Source: Rhodococcus xishaensis (lineage in GTDB: Bacteria; Actinomycetota; Actinomycetes; Mycobacteriales; Mycobacteriaceae). Taken from it: a DNA stretch of 64,000 bases. The translations under genes were made by a program, and so were the position numbers. Below are positions 46,984-55,051 of the stretch, one piece after another. Positions within the stretch are counted from its first letter, which is position 1. Each line of letters starts with the position of its first letter. The stretch is from NCBI RefSeq assembly GCF_004011825.1, contig NZ_RKLO01000001.1:581575-645574 (forward strand), in the 5' to 3' direction. Under the pieces are notes generated by a model. It saw only the letters and a list, made by a program, of their open reading frames with translations. It was not told the origin of the DNA and searched no databases.

Positions 46984-48906
46984 GTGGCGGGCCGAATTCC
47001 TGACAGAGACATCGCGGCCGTTCGCGAGCGCACCCGGATCGAGGACATCGTCGGCGAGTACGTCTCGCTCAAGCGCGCGGGCGGCGATTCGATGAAGGGG
47101 CTCTGCCCCTTTCACGACGAGAAGTCGCCATCGTTCCACGTCCGTCCCAACCACGGTCACTTCCACTGCTTCGGCTGCGGCGAGGGCGGTGACGTTTATT
47201 CCTTCCTGCAGAAGATCGAGCACGTCAGCTTCGTCGAGGCGGTCGAACAACTCGCCGACCGCATCGGGTACCAGATCTCCTACGAGGGCGGTGGCACGTC
47301 GGTCCAGCGTGACCGCGGAACCCGCGCGCGTTTGGTCGCCGCCAATGCCGCGGCGCAGGAGTTCTACGCGGCGCGGTTGAGCGAACCTGATGCCCAGGCC
47401 GCGCGGGACTACCTGACCGAGCGGAACTTCGACGCGGCCGCCGCTGCCCAGTTCGGCTGCGGTTACGCCCCCGACGGGTGGGACACCCTCACCAAGCACC
47501 TGATGGGGAAGGGATTCGAGGCGAAGGAACTGGAGGCCGCCGGACTGTCCAAGGAGGGACGTCGCGGACCGATCGACCGGTTCCGTCGGCGGCTGCTGTG
47601 GCCCATCCGCAACCTTGCAGGTGACGTAATCGGTTTCGGTGCCCGGAAGCTGTTCGACGACGACACCATGCCCGGTAAGTACGTCAACACGCCCGAGACG
47701 ATTCTCTACAAGAAGTCGCAGGTGCTGTTCGGACTCGATCTGGCCAAGCGGGAGATCGCCAAGGGGCACCAGGCGGTCGTCGTCGAGGGATACACCGACG
47801 TGATGGCGATGCACCTTGCGGGTGTGAAGACGGCGGTCGCGTCGTGCGGCACCGCGTTCGGTGACGAGCATCTTGCGATGTTGCGCCGACTCCTCATGGA
47901 CGATAGCTACTTCCGTGGTGAGGTGATCTACACGTTCGATGGCGACGCCGCCGGGCAGGCGGCGGCAATGAAGGCCTTCGAGGGTGACCAGAAGATGGCC
48001 GGACAGACGTTCGTCGCGATCGCTCCCGACGGAATGGACCCGTGTGAACTGCGGCAGCAGTCCGGCGACGTGGCCGTGCGCGACCTGGTCGCACGTCGCA
48101 CGCCGATGTTCGAGTTCGTCGTCAAATCACTTCTCGCCGAACATGATCTGGACACTGCGGAAGGGCGTGTCGAAGCCCTGCGCCGCACCGTTCCGGTGGT
48201 GGCACGGATCAAGGAGCCGACGCTGCGCGACGGTTACGCCGTGCAGTTGTCCGGCTGGGTGGGGTGGGACGACATCCCGGCGGTCCGGCGCCGGGTGCGT
48301 GACGAGGCACGCAAGATCGGGCGCGGGGGCGGCGGGACCGGGAAGCGCCGTCCGGCCAGTGCGTCACAGGCCGACGTCGGTACGCCGGCGCCGGGTTTGT
48401 CGCGGCCACGCCCGAACGATCCGGCATTGTGGCCGCAGCGGGACGCACTCAAAGCCGCGCTGCAATACCCCGCGATCGCGGGCACGGTCTTCGACTCACT
48501 ACCGCGCGAGACCTTCACACACCCGGCGTACGCCGCGGTGCGTGAGGCAGTTGCCGCGGCGGGTGGAACATCGGCCGGTCTCGGTGGCGGCGAATGGGTC
48601 GACGCAGTCGGTCGCAACGCCGGTGATCTGGTTGTGCAGTCGGTCGTGATGGAGCTGGCAGTCGAGCCCCTGCCGGCCGACGATGACACCGCACCCCGGT
48701 ACATCCGGGGTGTGCTCGCGCGACTGCAGGAGGCGTGGGTCGGTGAACAGGTGGCCGAACTCAAGTCCAGACTGCAGCGGATTTCGCCGACTACCGACTC
48801 CGACGAGTTCCATTCCCTGCTGGGTGATCTCGTCGCGCTCGAGCAATACCGTCGCAGCCTGCTCGATCAGGCGATCGGCGACACCAGCGGTGAAGGGATC
48901 GCCTGA
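46984..48906 (+). CDS. dnaG: DNA primase
   Basis: DnaG makes RNA primers for replication. The 640-residue product has the N-terminal zinc finger (LCPFHDEKSPSFHV and HCFGCGEGG, Cys-x2-His...Cys-x2-Cys), the RNA polymerase domain with GFGARKL and VVVEGYTDVMAMH (TOPRIM Glu near residue 265), and the second TOPRIM acid in YTFDGDAAGQAA. The C-terminal helicase-binding domain follows a linker at ~430-470 rich in Gly, Arg, Ala and Pro. GTG start directly after a TAGACT box. Confidence 0.96.
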   Translation: MAGRIPDRDIAAVRERTRIEDIVGEYVSLKRAGGDSMKGLCPFHDEKSPSFHVRPNHGHFHCFGCGEGGDVYSFLQKIEHVSFVEAVEQLADRIGYQISYEGGGTSVQRDRGTRARLVAANAAAQEFYAARLSEPDAQAARDYLTERNFDAAAAAQFGCGYAPDGWDTLTKHLMGKGFEAKELEAAGLSKEGRRGPIDRFRRRLLWPIRNLAGDVIGFGARKLFDDDTMPGKYVNTPETILYKKSQVLFGLDLAKREIAKGHQAVVVEGYTDVMAMHLAGVKTAVASCGTAFGDEHLAMLRRLLMDDSYFRGEVIYTFDGDAAGQAAAMKAFEGDQKMAGQTFVAIAPDGMDPCELRQQSGDVAVRDLVARRTPMFEFVVKSLLAEHDLDTAEGRVEALRRTVPVVARIKEPTLRDGYAVQLSGWVGWDDIPAVRRRVRDEARKIGRGGGGTGKRRPASASQADVGTPAPGLSRPRPNDPALWPQRDALKAALQYPAIAGTVFDSLPRETFTHPAYAAVREAVAAAGGTSAGLGGGEWVDAVGRNAGDLVVQSVVMELAVEPLPADDDTAPRYIRGVLARLQEAWVGEQVAELKSRLQRISPTTDSDEFHSLLGDLVALEQYRRSLLDQAIGDTSGEGIA

Positions 48907-48923
48907 CCGGTCGCCTCTCGGCG

Positions 48924-49172
48924 TCAATTCCGCCGTAAGCGGTCGTGGGGGACCAAGATGGTGGTCCTTTCGTCGATCGGCTTCATCGGCTCGAGTCGTG
49001 GCTGCGTGTTGAGCGAGTCCGACAGCTTCTGTCGGCCTGCTTCGACCACCTTCTTGGTGGCCGGACTGGTCGCCACTGCCTTGGCCGCCTTGCTGATCTG
49101 TTCGTACCGGGCCCGCCCGGCTCGGGTGCCTAGGACGTAGCCCGCCGCAACACCAACCAACAACTGCAACAT
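48924..49172 (-). CDS. small membrane-associated protein, YtxH-like
   Basis: The 82-residue protein starts with a hydrophobic stretch MLQLLVGVAAGYVLGTRAGRARYEQI, as in small YtxH-type envelope proteins of actinobacteria, followed by a charged helix and KPIDERTTILVPHDRLRRN. GGAGG lies upstream of the ATG. It is convergent with dnaG at 17 nt. I see no enzyme motif. The position after dnaG resembles Rv2342. Confidence 0.75.
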   Translation of the reverse strand: MLQLLVGVAAGYVLGTRAGRARYEQISKAAKAVATSPATKKVVEAGRQKLSDSLNTQPRLEPMKPIDERTTILVPHDRLRRN

Positions 49173-49305
49173 TCCGGATTCCTCCCGTCGAAGTGCCTGC
49201 CTACATCCTGCCCGATCAGCCTCTGTTCAGGCGATTTGGTGCATAGGTGGGGGTATGGGCTACAGTTTTCCAGGCGCCGCCGGGATGGCAGTGCATGCAG
49301 GACAT

Positions 49306-49378
49306 TCCCCTGTAGCTCAATTGGCAGAGCATTCGACTGTTAATCGAACGGTTGCTGGTTCGAGTCCAGCCGGGGGAG
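49306..49378 (+). tRNA. tRNA-Asn (anticodon GTT)
   Basis: The 73-nt cloverleaf has acceptor TCCCCTG pairing CGGGGGA, a D arm starting GCTCAATTGGCAGAGC, anticodon GTT at 49339-49341 and the T arm GGTTCGAGTCC. No CCA is encoded. A TACAGT box at 49261-49266 may be its -10. Confidence 0.95.
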
Positions 49379-49384
49379 CTCCCA

Positions 49385-49424
49385 GGGAAGGCCCTCACCC
49401 GATCGGGTGAGGGCCTTCCCTTTT
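49385..49424 (+). terminator. strong intrinsic terminator after tRNA-Asn
   Basis: A perfect 16-bp stem (GGGAAGGCCCTCACCC with its complement) has a GATC loop and is followed by TTTT. It starts 7 nt after the tRNA. Confidence 0.92.
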
Positions 49425-49518
49425 GCACTTGTCCGCCTTCGCTCCGCTGACGCATCGTCCGCTGACGCATCGGACGTGGGCAAGGGCAGCGCCGCAAGGG
49501 CCCGGGATCTTCGTCGAA

Positions 49519-50277
49519 TCAGGCCACTGTTCGGATCGGCCAGCGGCCGTCGACGTCCGATGCGTCCCTGCCCTCTCGTTGCAGGTACTCGACGCGGTCG
49601 AGCTGGCGCTTGGCATGCCACGTCGCCTGGCTGGTCATCATGTCGTCGAGGTCGGCGAGGTGTGGAAAGCGCTGCGGGAGCAGGCGAGCGAGTTCGGCAG
49701 CGGCGAGAGCGTCGGCCTCGGCTTGGTGGGCGAAGCCGAGATCGATCCCGTAGTGCTCGCACAGCGCGCCGAGCGTACGTTTGCCGCGGCGATTCTGGTC
49801 GACCTCTCGATCGATCACGTACGGATCCAGCACGAGCCCGTAGCCATCGAGCGGGGGCAGGTCGAGGCGGCGGCCCTCGGCATCCATCACGGTGAGGTCG
49901 TATGCCGCGTTGAACGCGACGACGGCGTACCCGGCCGCCCACGCGTCAGTGAGTGCTTCCCGGATCTCGAGATACCCCGAGGCGTAGTCCTGGCCGTAGT
50001 GGCGTGCGTAGGTGGTGGAGATGCCGTGTATCGCGACTGCATCCGCAGGTATCTCGATACCGGGGTCGACGATCCAGTTTCGCGCCCGCGGCGTCACGTC
50101 ATCGACCGGGACGTCGTCGTCCGGGACGTCGTCGTCCGGGACGTCGAAGAGGACGACACACGCGGTGACGATTCGGGCCGAGAGTGGGTCTCGGCCAGTG
50201 GTTTCCAGATCGAACGCACAGATCGGGCGGGTGGTCCAGTCGCCCGTGGTCCAGTCGCTCGCGGTCGAGTTGCTCAT
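49519..50277 (-). CDS. DEDDh 3'-5' exonuclease (DnaQ-like)
   Basis: The 252-residue exonuclease has Exo I ICAFDLETTGRDPLSARIV (Asp, Glu), Exo II YAVVAFNAAYDLTVMDAE, and Exo III GFAHQAEADALAAAELARLL with His and Asp spaced as in DEDDh enzymes. Such proteins act as proofreading or RNA/DNA trimming nucleases; exact role unknown. The ATG at 50277 has GGAGGA upstream. A longer frame exists but lacks support. Residues ~40-55 are a tandem VPDDD repeat from a 15-bp unit, and residues 6-15 repeat DWTT. Confidence 0.88.
   Translation of the reverse strand: MSNSTASDWTTGDWTTRPICAFDLETTGRDPLSARIVTACVVLFDVPDDDVPDDDVPVDDVTPRARNWIVDPGIEIPADAVAIHGISTTYARHYGQDYASGYLEIREALTDAWAAGYAVVAFNAAYDLTVMDAEGRRLDLPPLDGYGLVLDPYVIDREVDQNRRGKRTLGALCEHYGIDLGFAHQAEADALAAAELARLLPQRFPHLADLDDMMTSQATWHAKRQLDRVEYLQREGRDASDVDGRWPIRTVA
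50095..50139 (-). repeat. 15-bp tandem repeat inside the exonuclease gene
   Basis: Two identical units of GACGTCGTCGTCCGG (plus-strand reading, 50110-50139) and one diverged unit before them encode DDDVP repeats. They sit in a loop after Exo I. A second short repeat (GTGGTCCAGTCG twice, 50231-50260) lies at the start of the same gene. Confidence 0.85.
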
Positions 50278-50447
50278 TGACGGTCCTCCGAATGTCACGG
50301 GAGCCTGCTGCTCGCTGGTGTTGACACCGAGTCTGCGCGCAGGCACCGACAGTCCTTCGGTCGAGTGCGACACTCGCCACCCCGTGGGCGGAGTCTGCCG
50401 AGCGCAGGCGGTAGCATTTGGCTGTCGACGAGACGTCGTCGCGAGCC

Positions 50448-50521
50448 GGGGCGGTAGCTCAGTCGGTTAGAGCCGTGGACTCATAATCCATTGGTCGCGG
50501 GTTCGAGCCCCGCCCGCCCCA
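50448..50521 (+). tRNA. tRNA with CAT anticodon (Met, or Ile2)
   Basis: The 74-nt cloverleaf has acceptor GGGGCGG pairing CCGCCCC, D arm AGCTCAGTCGGTTAGAGC, anticodon loop CTCATAA with CAT at 50482-50484, and T arm GGGTTCGAGCCCC. CAT is read as elongator Met or, if lysidine-modified, Ile. The initiator features (three G-C pairs below the anticodon, C1 mismatch) are absent. Confidence 0.92.
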
Positions 50522-50791
50522 CGTCAGAGCCCGTTTCCGCACTTTCGGGAGTGGGCATTCATCGATTGTTCATCGCTTGTGGCTGATGACGGTCGACGTC
50601 CCCGTTTCGTTCCGGGCCTCGCGGATCTCCGCGCCTAGCTCCTCGTGCGTGTCCATGTGGGTGTCCATGCTGGAACCGGGCGAAGCCCCGCCATCCGGTC
50701 TGGTTGAATCCGGGTACTGGTATCTACTTCACGCGCAGCTTGTTTGCACCGAGATGAGCGTTGGGCACTCCAAAGCCAATGGAGGACTGCA

Positions 50792-51388
50792 TTGAACGAG
50801 TTCGTCATCCCTGACCGGGCCGAACTGGGTGGTCGCGAGTTGACGATCTACAACCATGATCACGACCAGAACGACGAACCACGCATACTCGTCTCCACGG
50901 GAACTACCCGTCAGGCATTCGAAATCCTCGGCAAACTCGGATACGACACCGTCGTAGGGGAGAGCACCGACGAGTTCGGGTTCGAGTCGGTCTCCAACAG
51001 GTGGGATGCTGCACCAGACGCCCCGGAGTTCCATTTCCACGCCGTGCTCAGGCCCAGGATGGCCAGTCGCGAGGTCCCGCTGTATGCGGTAGTCGCCGCT
51101 GTAGCGGCCCTCGAGGTGGGCCAGGCCGCGGAGCGTGCGGCCTCGCAGGCGTTGACCGCGGCGCAAGAGGCTGTGCGATCGGCCGTGGAGGCACGGGACG
51201 AGGCGGTACGCGCCGCGGAGCATGCGGCCTCGCAGGCGCTGACCGCGGCGCAAGAAGCTGTGCGATCGGCTGTGGAGGCACGGGACGAGGCGATTCGCGC
51301 CGCGGTGGTCTACGGGGCGTCGTTTCGGCAGGTTGCCGCGCTGGCGAACATGTCAGTGCAGGAGATTTGGCCGGTAGTCAACAGGTAG
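50792..51388 (+). CDS. Ala-rich repeat protein with C-terminal helix-turn-helix-like end, unknown function
   Basis: The 198-residue protein starts at TTG 50792, 7 nt after GGAGG; an ATG at 50744 is in frame but lacks a good site. The N-terminal ~100 residues form an unrecognised domain (ELTIYNHDHDQNDEPRILVS, TRQAFEILGKLGYDTVV). Then come two nearly identical 29-residue units (AE[R/H]AASQALTAAQEAVRSA and on) predicted to form an Ala-rich coiled coil. The end GASFRQVAALANMSVQEIW resembles a small helix-turn-helix. It lies 270 nt after the CAT tRNA in a region that does not follow the mycobacterial order. No function can be named. Confidence 0.65.
   Translation: MNEFVIPDRAELGGRELTIYNHDHDQNDEPRILVSTGTTRQAFEILGKLGYDTVVGESTDEFGFESVSNRWDAAPDAPEFHFHAVLRPRMASREVPLYAVVAAVAALEVGQAAERAASQALTAAQEAVRSAVEARDEAVRAAEHAASQALTAAQEAVRSAVEARDEAIRAAVVYGASFRQVAALANMSVQEIWPVVNR
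51128..51301 (+). repeat. 87-bp tandem duplication inside the Ala-rich gene
   Basis: Units 51128-51214 and 51215-51301 differ at only a few bases, several of them silent. They encode 29 residues each with two conservative changes (Arg/His and Val/Ile). Confidence 0.95.
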
Positions 51389-51497
51389 GAGGACCGAACG
51401 CGGCGAGACACTACTTGGGACTCCAACGTTCCGCTCCGCTCGACCCGCTCAATCGTCACGGCGGCACACGGTAGCGCCCGGCGCGTTCCAGGGTCCC

Positions 51498-52604
51498 CTA
51501 CACCAGGACGGCGGGCAGGGTGTTGGGTGCGTGGACGCGCGTGGAAGGCCGCAAACTGATCTCCCGGTCCGCGAGCCGCGCTCTTGGGTAGGTGCTGAGG
51601 AACTCTTCGAGTGCAATGGCGAGCTCCAGTCGCGCCAGAGAGGCTCCGATGCAGAAATGAATACCGTGCCCGAAACTGAGATGATGGTGAGCTCTGGCGT
51701 TCGTTTCGCGTATCGCCAGAAGTATCGTGCTGCCGGCGGGAATGGTCGTGTCACCGACCGCGATGTCGGTTGTGGGGAAGCGGCGTATCGCATGCTTCAG
51801 CCCGTCGTAGCGGCGAATGAGAGTTTCCCGGAGCCGATCGTCGATCTTGCCTCTACGCGTGAGTGATTCGGTGATCTCGGCTGCGAGATCCGCGGAAGAA
51901 AGCATCGCATGCAGTGTGTTGGTGAGCAGGTTTGCGGCATTCTCGTATCCCGCCCCGAGGAGTAGGAACGTCAGGGACAGCAGCTCGTCATCTGTCAGTG
52001 CGTCGTGGTGATCGCGTGCGGCAATCAGGTCGCTGATCAGATCATCCTGGGGGTGGCTGCGTTTCGCGGCAATCAACTCCGTCAGGTAGACGACGATCGC
52101 GACGGCGGCCTGTTTGACAGCTTCCCGGTCAGCTGTGGCGTCGTTCGCCAATGTCGTTGTCCAGCGGGAGAAGTCCGCCGAATCTTCGGCAGGGACACCC
52201 AGCAGGTCGGCGATGGCACGAGATGGGATCACGTTGGTGAATGCTGGGATCAGATCGACGACGCCGTCCGCGTCGGCCTGGACCGGCAACTCGGCAAGGA
52301 GTTCTCTGCATGCGGACCGCACGTGTGGCTCGAGGGCTTCGGTCCGGCGTGCGGTGAAAGCTGCGGCCACCAGTTTGCGGATCCGGGTATGTTCCGGCGG
52401 GTCCATGTTCAGCAGGTTTGCATCGAGGGCGGGGGGCAACGACAACCCTTGATAGCCGGCGGTGGAGTTCTTCCGGTTCAGCGACAGACGCTGATCAGCC
52501 AGGAGATGCCGCACGGTGGTGTAGCCGGATATCTCCCAGGCCGCCGTCGCATCAGGCAGTGTGATCTGTCTGATGCGCGTGTCGGAATCGACGGGAACGG
52601 TCAT
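51498..52604 (-). CDS. cytochrome P450, lacking the ExxR and meander motifs
   Basis: The 368-residue product is a clear P450 by its heme loop FGHGIHFCIGASLARLE and the early MDPPEHTRIRKLVAAAF and QDDLISDLIAARD segments. It is ~30 residues shorter than usual actinobacterial P450s (~400). The I-helix oxygen motif reads GAGYEN, with Asn where Thr is usual. The K-helix reads ETLIRRYDG (ExxxR, not ExxR), and the meander segment (normally DPxxFxxPxxF) is absent: IPAGSTILLAIRETNARAHHH runs straight into the heme loop. The reading frame is intact. It may be a degenerate or unusual enzyme. The ATG at 52604 lies 322 nt from the divergent alcohol dehydrogenase gene. Confidence 0.85.
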   Translation of the reverse strand: MTVPVDSDTRIRQITLPDATAAWEISGYTTVRHLLADQRLSLNRKNSTAGYQGLSLPPALDANLLNMDPPEHTRIRKLVAAAFTARRTEALEPHVRSACRELLAELPVQADADGVVDLIPAFTNVIPSRAIADLLGVPAEDSADFSRWTTTLANDATADREAVKQAAVAIVVYLTELIAAKRSHPQDDLISDLIAARDHHDALTDDELLSLTFLLLGAGYENAANLLTNTLHAMLSSADLAAEITESLTRRGKIDDRLRETLIRRYDGLKHAIRRFPTTDIAVGDTTIPAGSTILLAIRETNARAHHHLSFGHGIHFCIGASLARLELAIALEEFLSTYPRARLADREISLRPSTRVHAPNTLPAVLV

Positions 52605-52926
52605 GGATTGTCCTGCCTCGAGATTGGCTAGCACGGTACACCGCTCTCCCATGGCCGTTTCGCTCAGGCCACGGCGCAACTCTAGCTCCGTACTAGAACG
52701 GGAGTTCGAGTATGAATTCGGTGCCGAGCTGCGAGCGCGCACTCGAGACCTGCCCCCTCTACCTGCCGCGACCCAAGGCCGTCGTGGTGCGTCGCGAAGC
52801 CGTGAACTGCGTAAATCTTCTGCTGAGCGGCCGCTTGGTGCCTGAACCGCTAGAACATGTTTCAATTTGAACGATTTGTGGCTATCGTCACAGCCACCGG
52901 TAGTTAGCTACGGAAGGACGGTTGCA
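52605..52926. promoter_or_regulatory. intergenic region between P450 and alcohol dehydrogenase genes
   Basis: No gene is convincing here. Next to the dehydrogenase start lie two palindromes: TTCAA-T-TTGAA (52861-52871) and GTGGCT-N8-AGCCAC (52878-52897), followed by TAGCTA as a possible -10 and GGAAGG as ribosome-binding site. They are candidate operators for the dehydrogenase. Confidence 0.45.
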
Positions 52927-54054
52927 ATGAAGACCAAGGGCGCGGTGCTGTGGGGCGTCAACGAGGAGTGGTCGATCGAGGAGATCGAGCTCGGTGATCC
53001 GGTGGCTGGCGAAGTGCAGATCCGCATGGAAGCGGCTGGCATGTGCCACTCCGATCACCACATCGTCACGGGCGCGACCCCGATGCCGTCCTACCCGGTG
53101 ATGGGCGGTCACGAGGGTGCCGGCGTGATCACCAAGGTCGGCGAAGGCGTCACCGATCTCGAGGTCGGCGATCACGTCGTGCTGTCCTTCATCCCGGCCT
53201 GTGGCAAGTGCCCTTCGTGTTCGGCGGGGCAATCGAACCTGTGCGACCTCGGCATGGGCCTGCTTCAAGGCCAGGCCATCTCCGATGGCACGTTCCGTAT
53301 CCAGGCCCGCGGCCAGAACGTGATCCCTATGTGCCTGCTCGGCACATTCGCGCCTTACATGACGGTTCACGAGACTTCGGTCGTCAAGATCGACAAGGAC
53401 ATTCCGTTCGAACTCGCGTCTCTCGTGGGCTGTGGTGTTCCGACCGGCTGGGGTTCGGCCACACACGTCGCCGACGTGAAGCCGGGCGAGTCCGTCGCGG
53501 TCATCGGTGTCGGTGGCGTCGGCATGAGCGCTGTCCAGGGCGCCGTGGCGTCGGGAGCGCGCCATGTGTTCGCAATCGACCCGGTGCCGTTCAAACGTGA
53601 GCAGGCGCTCAAGTTCGGTGCGACGCACGCCTTCCCGTCAATGGCCGAGGCGATCGCGCCGATCATGGAGATCACCTGGGGCCGTATGGCGCAGAAGACG
53701 ATCATCACGGTCGGTGAGATGAAGGGTGAGTACATCGACGAGGCCCTGACGTTGACCTCGAAGGCCGGTCGCTGCGTTGTCACGGCCATGGGTCACATGG
53801 CGGACATGGACGTCAAGCTCAACTCCTTCCTGTTTGCGATGCTGCAGAAGGACCTGCAGGGCAACATCTTCGGCGGCTGCAACGCCCGCGTCGACATCCC
53901 GAACCTGATGAACCTGTACAAGGCGGGCCTGCTCAACCTGGATGACATGGTCACCAAGACCTACTCGCTCGAGCAGCTGAACGAGGGCTACCAGGACATG
54001 CTCGACGGCAAGATCATTCGCGGCGTGGTCCGCTACACCGAAGCGGACTGGTAG
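52927..54054 (+). CDS. NDMA-dependent (nicotinoprotein) alcohol dehydrogenase, zinc type
   Basis: The 375-residue medium-chain dehydrogenase begins MKTKGAVLWGVNEEWSIEEI, typical of the NDMA-dependent alcohol dehydrogenases. These hold NAD tightly and pass electrons to an external acceptor, in actinobacteria thought to be mycofactocin. Catalytic zinc ligands lie in AGMCHSDHH and GGHEGAG; the structural zinc lies in CGKCPSCSAGQSNLC near residues 95-110. The Rossmann motif is GVGGVGMSAVQGA. GGAAGG precedes the ATG. No mycofactocin genes are in the window. Confidence 0.92.
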   Translation: MKTKGAVLWGVNEEWSIEEIELGDPVAGEVQIRMEAAGMCHSDHHIVTGATPMPSYPVMGGHEGAGVITKVGEGVTDLEVGDHVVLSFIPACGKCPSCSAGQSNLCDLGMGLLQGQAISDGTFRIQARGQNVIPMCLLGTFAPYMTVHETSVVKIDKDIPFELASLVGCGVPTGWGSATHVADVKPGESVAVIGVGGVGMSAVQGAVASGARHVFAIDPVPFKREQALKFGATHAFPSMAEAIAPIMEITWGRMAQKTIITVGEMKGEYIDEALTLTSKAGRCVVTAMGHMADMDVKLNSFLFAMLQKDLQGNIFGGCNARVDIPNLMNLYKAGLLNLDDMVTKTYSLEQLNEGYQDMLDGKIIRGVVRYTEADW

Positions 54055-54075
54055 ATCGTCGATCACACGCCCTCG

Positions 54076-54081
54076 TAGTCT
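54076..54081 (+). promoter_or_regulatory. -10-like box before the serine hydrolase gene
   Basis: TAGTCT lies 6 nt before the GTG at 54088, with no Shine-Dalgarno sequence, another case of likely leaderless initiation. Confidence 0.4.
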
Positions 54082-54087
54082 GATCGG

Positions 54088-54909
54088 GTGCAGACCCTCG
54101 ATCGGATCGGGCAATGGCCGGTAGACAACGCCTCGGCCGCCGTCGTCTACGACGGTGGGCGGGGCGTTGCGCAATTCGGAGATCAGGAACAGGTCTACCC
54201 ACTGGCCTCGGTGACGAAGCTACTGTGCGCCTACGCCGTACTCGTCGCCGTCGAGGAGGGTGCCATCGACCTCGACCAGCCCGCCGGTCCACCTGGGGCG
54301 ACGGTGCGGCATCTGCTGTCACACGCGTCCGGGCTGGCGTTCGGCGAGCGAACGGTTCAGGCGGAACCGGGGGCCAAGCGCATCTACTCGAGCGCCGGCT
54401 TCGAAGTACTCGCCGACGTCGTCGAGGCCGAGACCGGCATCGCTTTTCCGGACTACGTCGCCGAGGGGGTTTTCGAGCCGCTCGGCATGAGAAGTTCGGC
54501 GCTTGTCGGCCCGGCCGGGCACGGCGCCCAGTCCTGCGTCCGCGACCTCACGGCATTCGCGGCCGAGTTGCTGCGGCCGACACTGGTCTCGCCGCAGACC
54601 CATGCCGAGGCGACCACCATCCAGTTCCCGGGCTTGGCCGGGCTCCTGCCGGGTTACGGACCTCAGCGGCCGAACGACTGGGGGCTCGGCTTCGAGATCC
54701 GTGATGGCAAACACCCGCACTGGACCGGTGCCGACAACTCACCCGCGACCTACGGGCATTTCGGCCAGTCGGGCACGTTCCTCTGGGTGGATCCGCAGGT
54801 CGAGGCGGCCTGCGTAGTGCTCACCGACCGGGTCTTCGGTGACTGGGCCAAACCGCTGTGGTCCGAGGTCAGCGACGGGGTCGTCGCCGAACTCTCGGCA
54901 CGCGCCTAA
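54088..54909 (+). CDS. serine hydrolase of the beta-lactamase/class C fold
   Basis: The 273-residue product has the SxxK motif in PLASVTKLLCAYAV near residue 44, a YSS in place of YxN (KRIYSSAGFEVLADVVE) near residue 95, and the HFGQSGTFLWVD region replacing KTG near the C-terminus. No signal peptide is seen, which suggests a cytoplasmic esterase or peptidase rather than a resistance beta-lactamase. GTG start 34 nt after the alcohol dehydrogenase. Confidence 0.85.
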   Translation: MQTLDRIGQWPVDNASAAVVYDGGRGVAQFGDQEQVYPLASVTKLLCAYAVLVAVEEGAIDLDQPAGPPGATVRHLLSHASGLAFGERTVQAEPGAKRIYSSAGFEVLADVVEAETGIAFPDYVAEGVFEPLGMRSSALVGPAGHGAQSCVRDLTAFAAELLRPTLVSPQTHAEATTIQFPGLAGLLPGYGPQRPNDWGLGFEIRDGKHPHWTGADNSPATYGHFGQSGTFLWVDPQVEAACVVLTDRVFGDWAKPLWSEVSDGVVAELSARA

Positions 54910-54945
54910 ACCAATTCACTGGAATCACTGGCGTAACAGTGGTAT

Positions 54946-54969
54946 CACAGTGCACACTAGTGCACTGTG
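54946..54969. promoter_or_regulatory. perfect 24-bp palindrome upstream of the DUF3145 gene
   Basis: CACAGTGCAC-ACTA-GTGCACTGTG is a perfect 10-bp inverted repeat with a 4-nt spacer. It lies ~83 nt before the next start codon, in a gap with further CACTG/CAGTG half-sites (from 54927). It looks like a repressor operator; the regulator is unknown. Confidence 0.6.
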
Positions 54970-55051
54970 TGTTGCAAAGCAGCGCACGACTCCGGCTCTC
55001 CGGGCGAGGTCGTTGGGGAAGACGTCCCTCGTCGAGGCTGGAGGTGTTGTA

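Noticed and set aside
50448-50521. Integration (att) site at the CAT tRNA 3' end
   Set aside because: No integrase and no direct repeat of the tRNA end was found in the following 4 kb.
50577-50795. 72-residue frame between the tRNA and the Ala-rich gene
   Set aside because: It has no ribosome-binding site or recognisable domain and overlaps the next gene's start region.
54839-55051. Longer N-terminus for the DUF3145 protein
   Set aside because: It would overlap the serine hydrolase gene and run through the 24-bp palindrome. A GGAGG-supported GTG at 55052 starts the conserved part.
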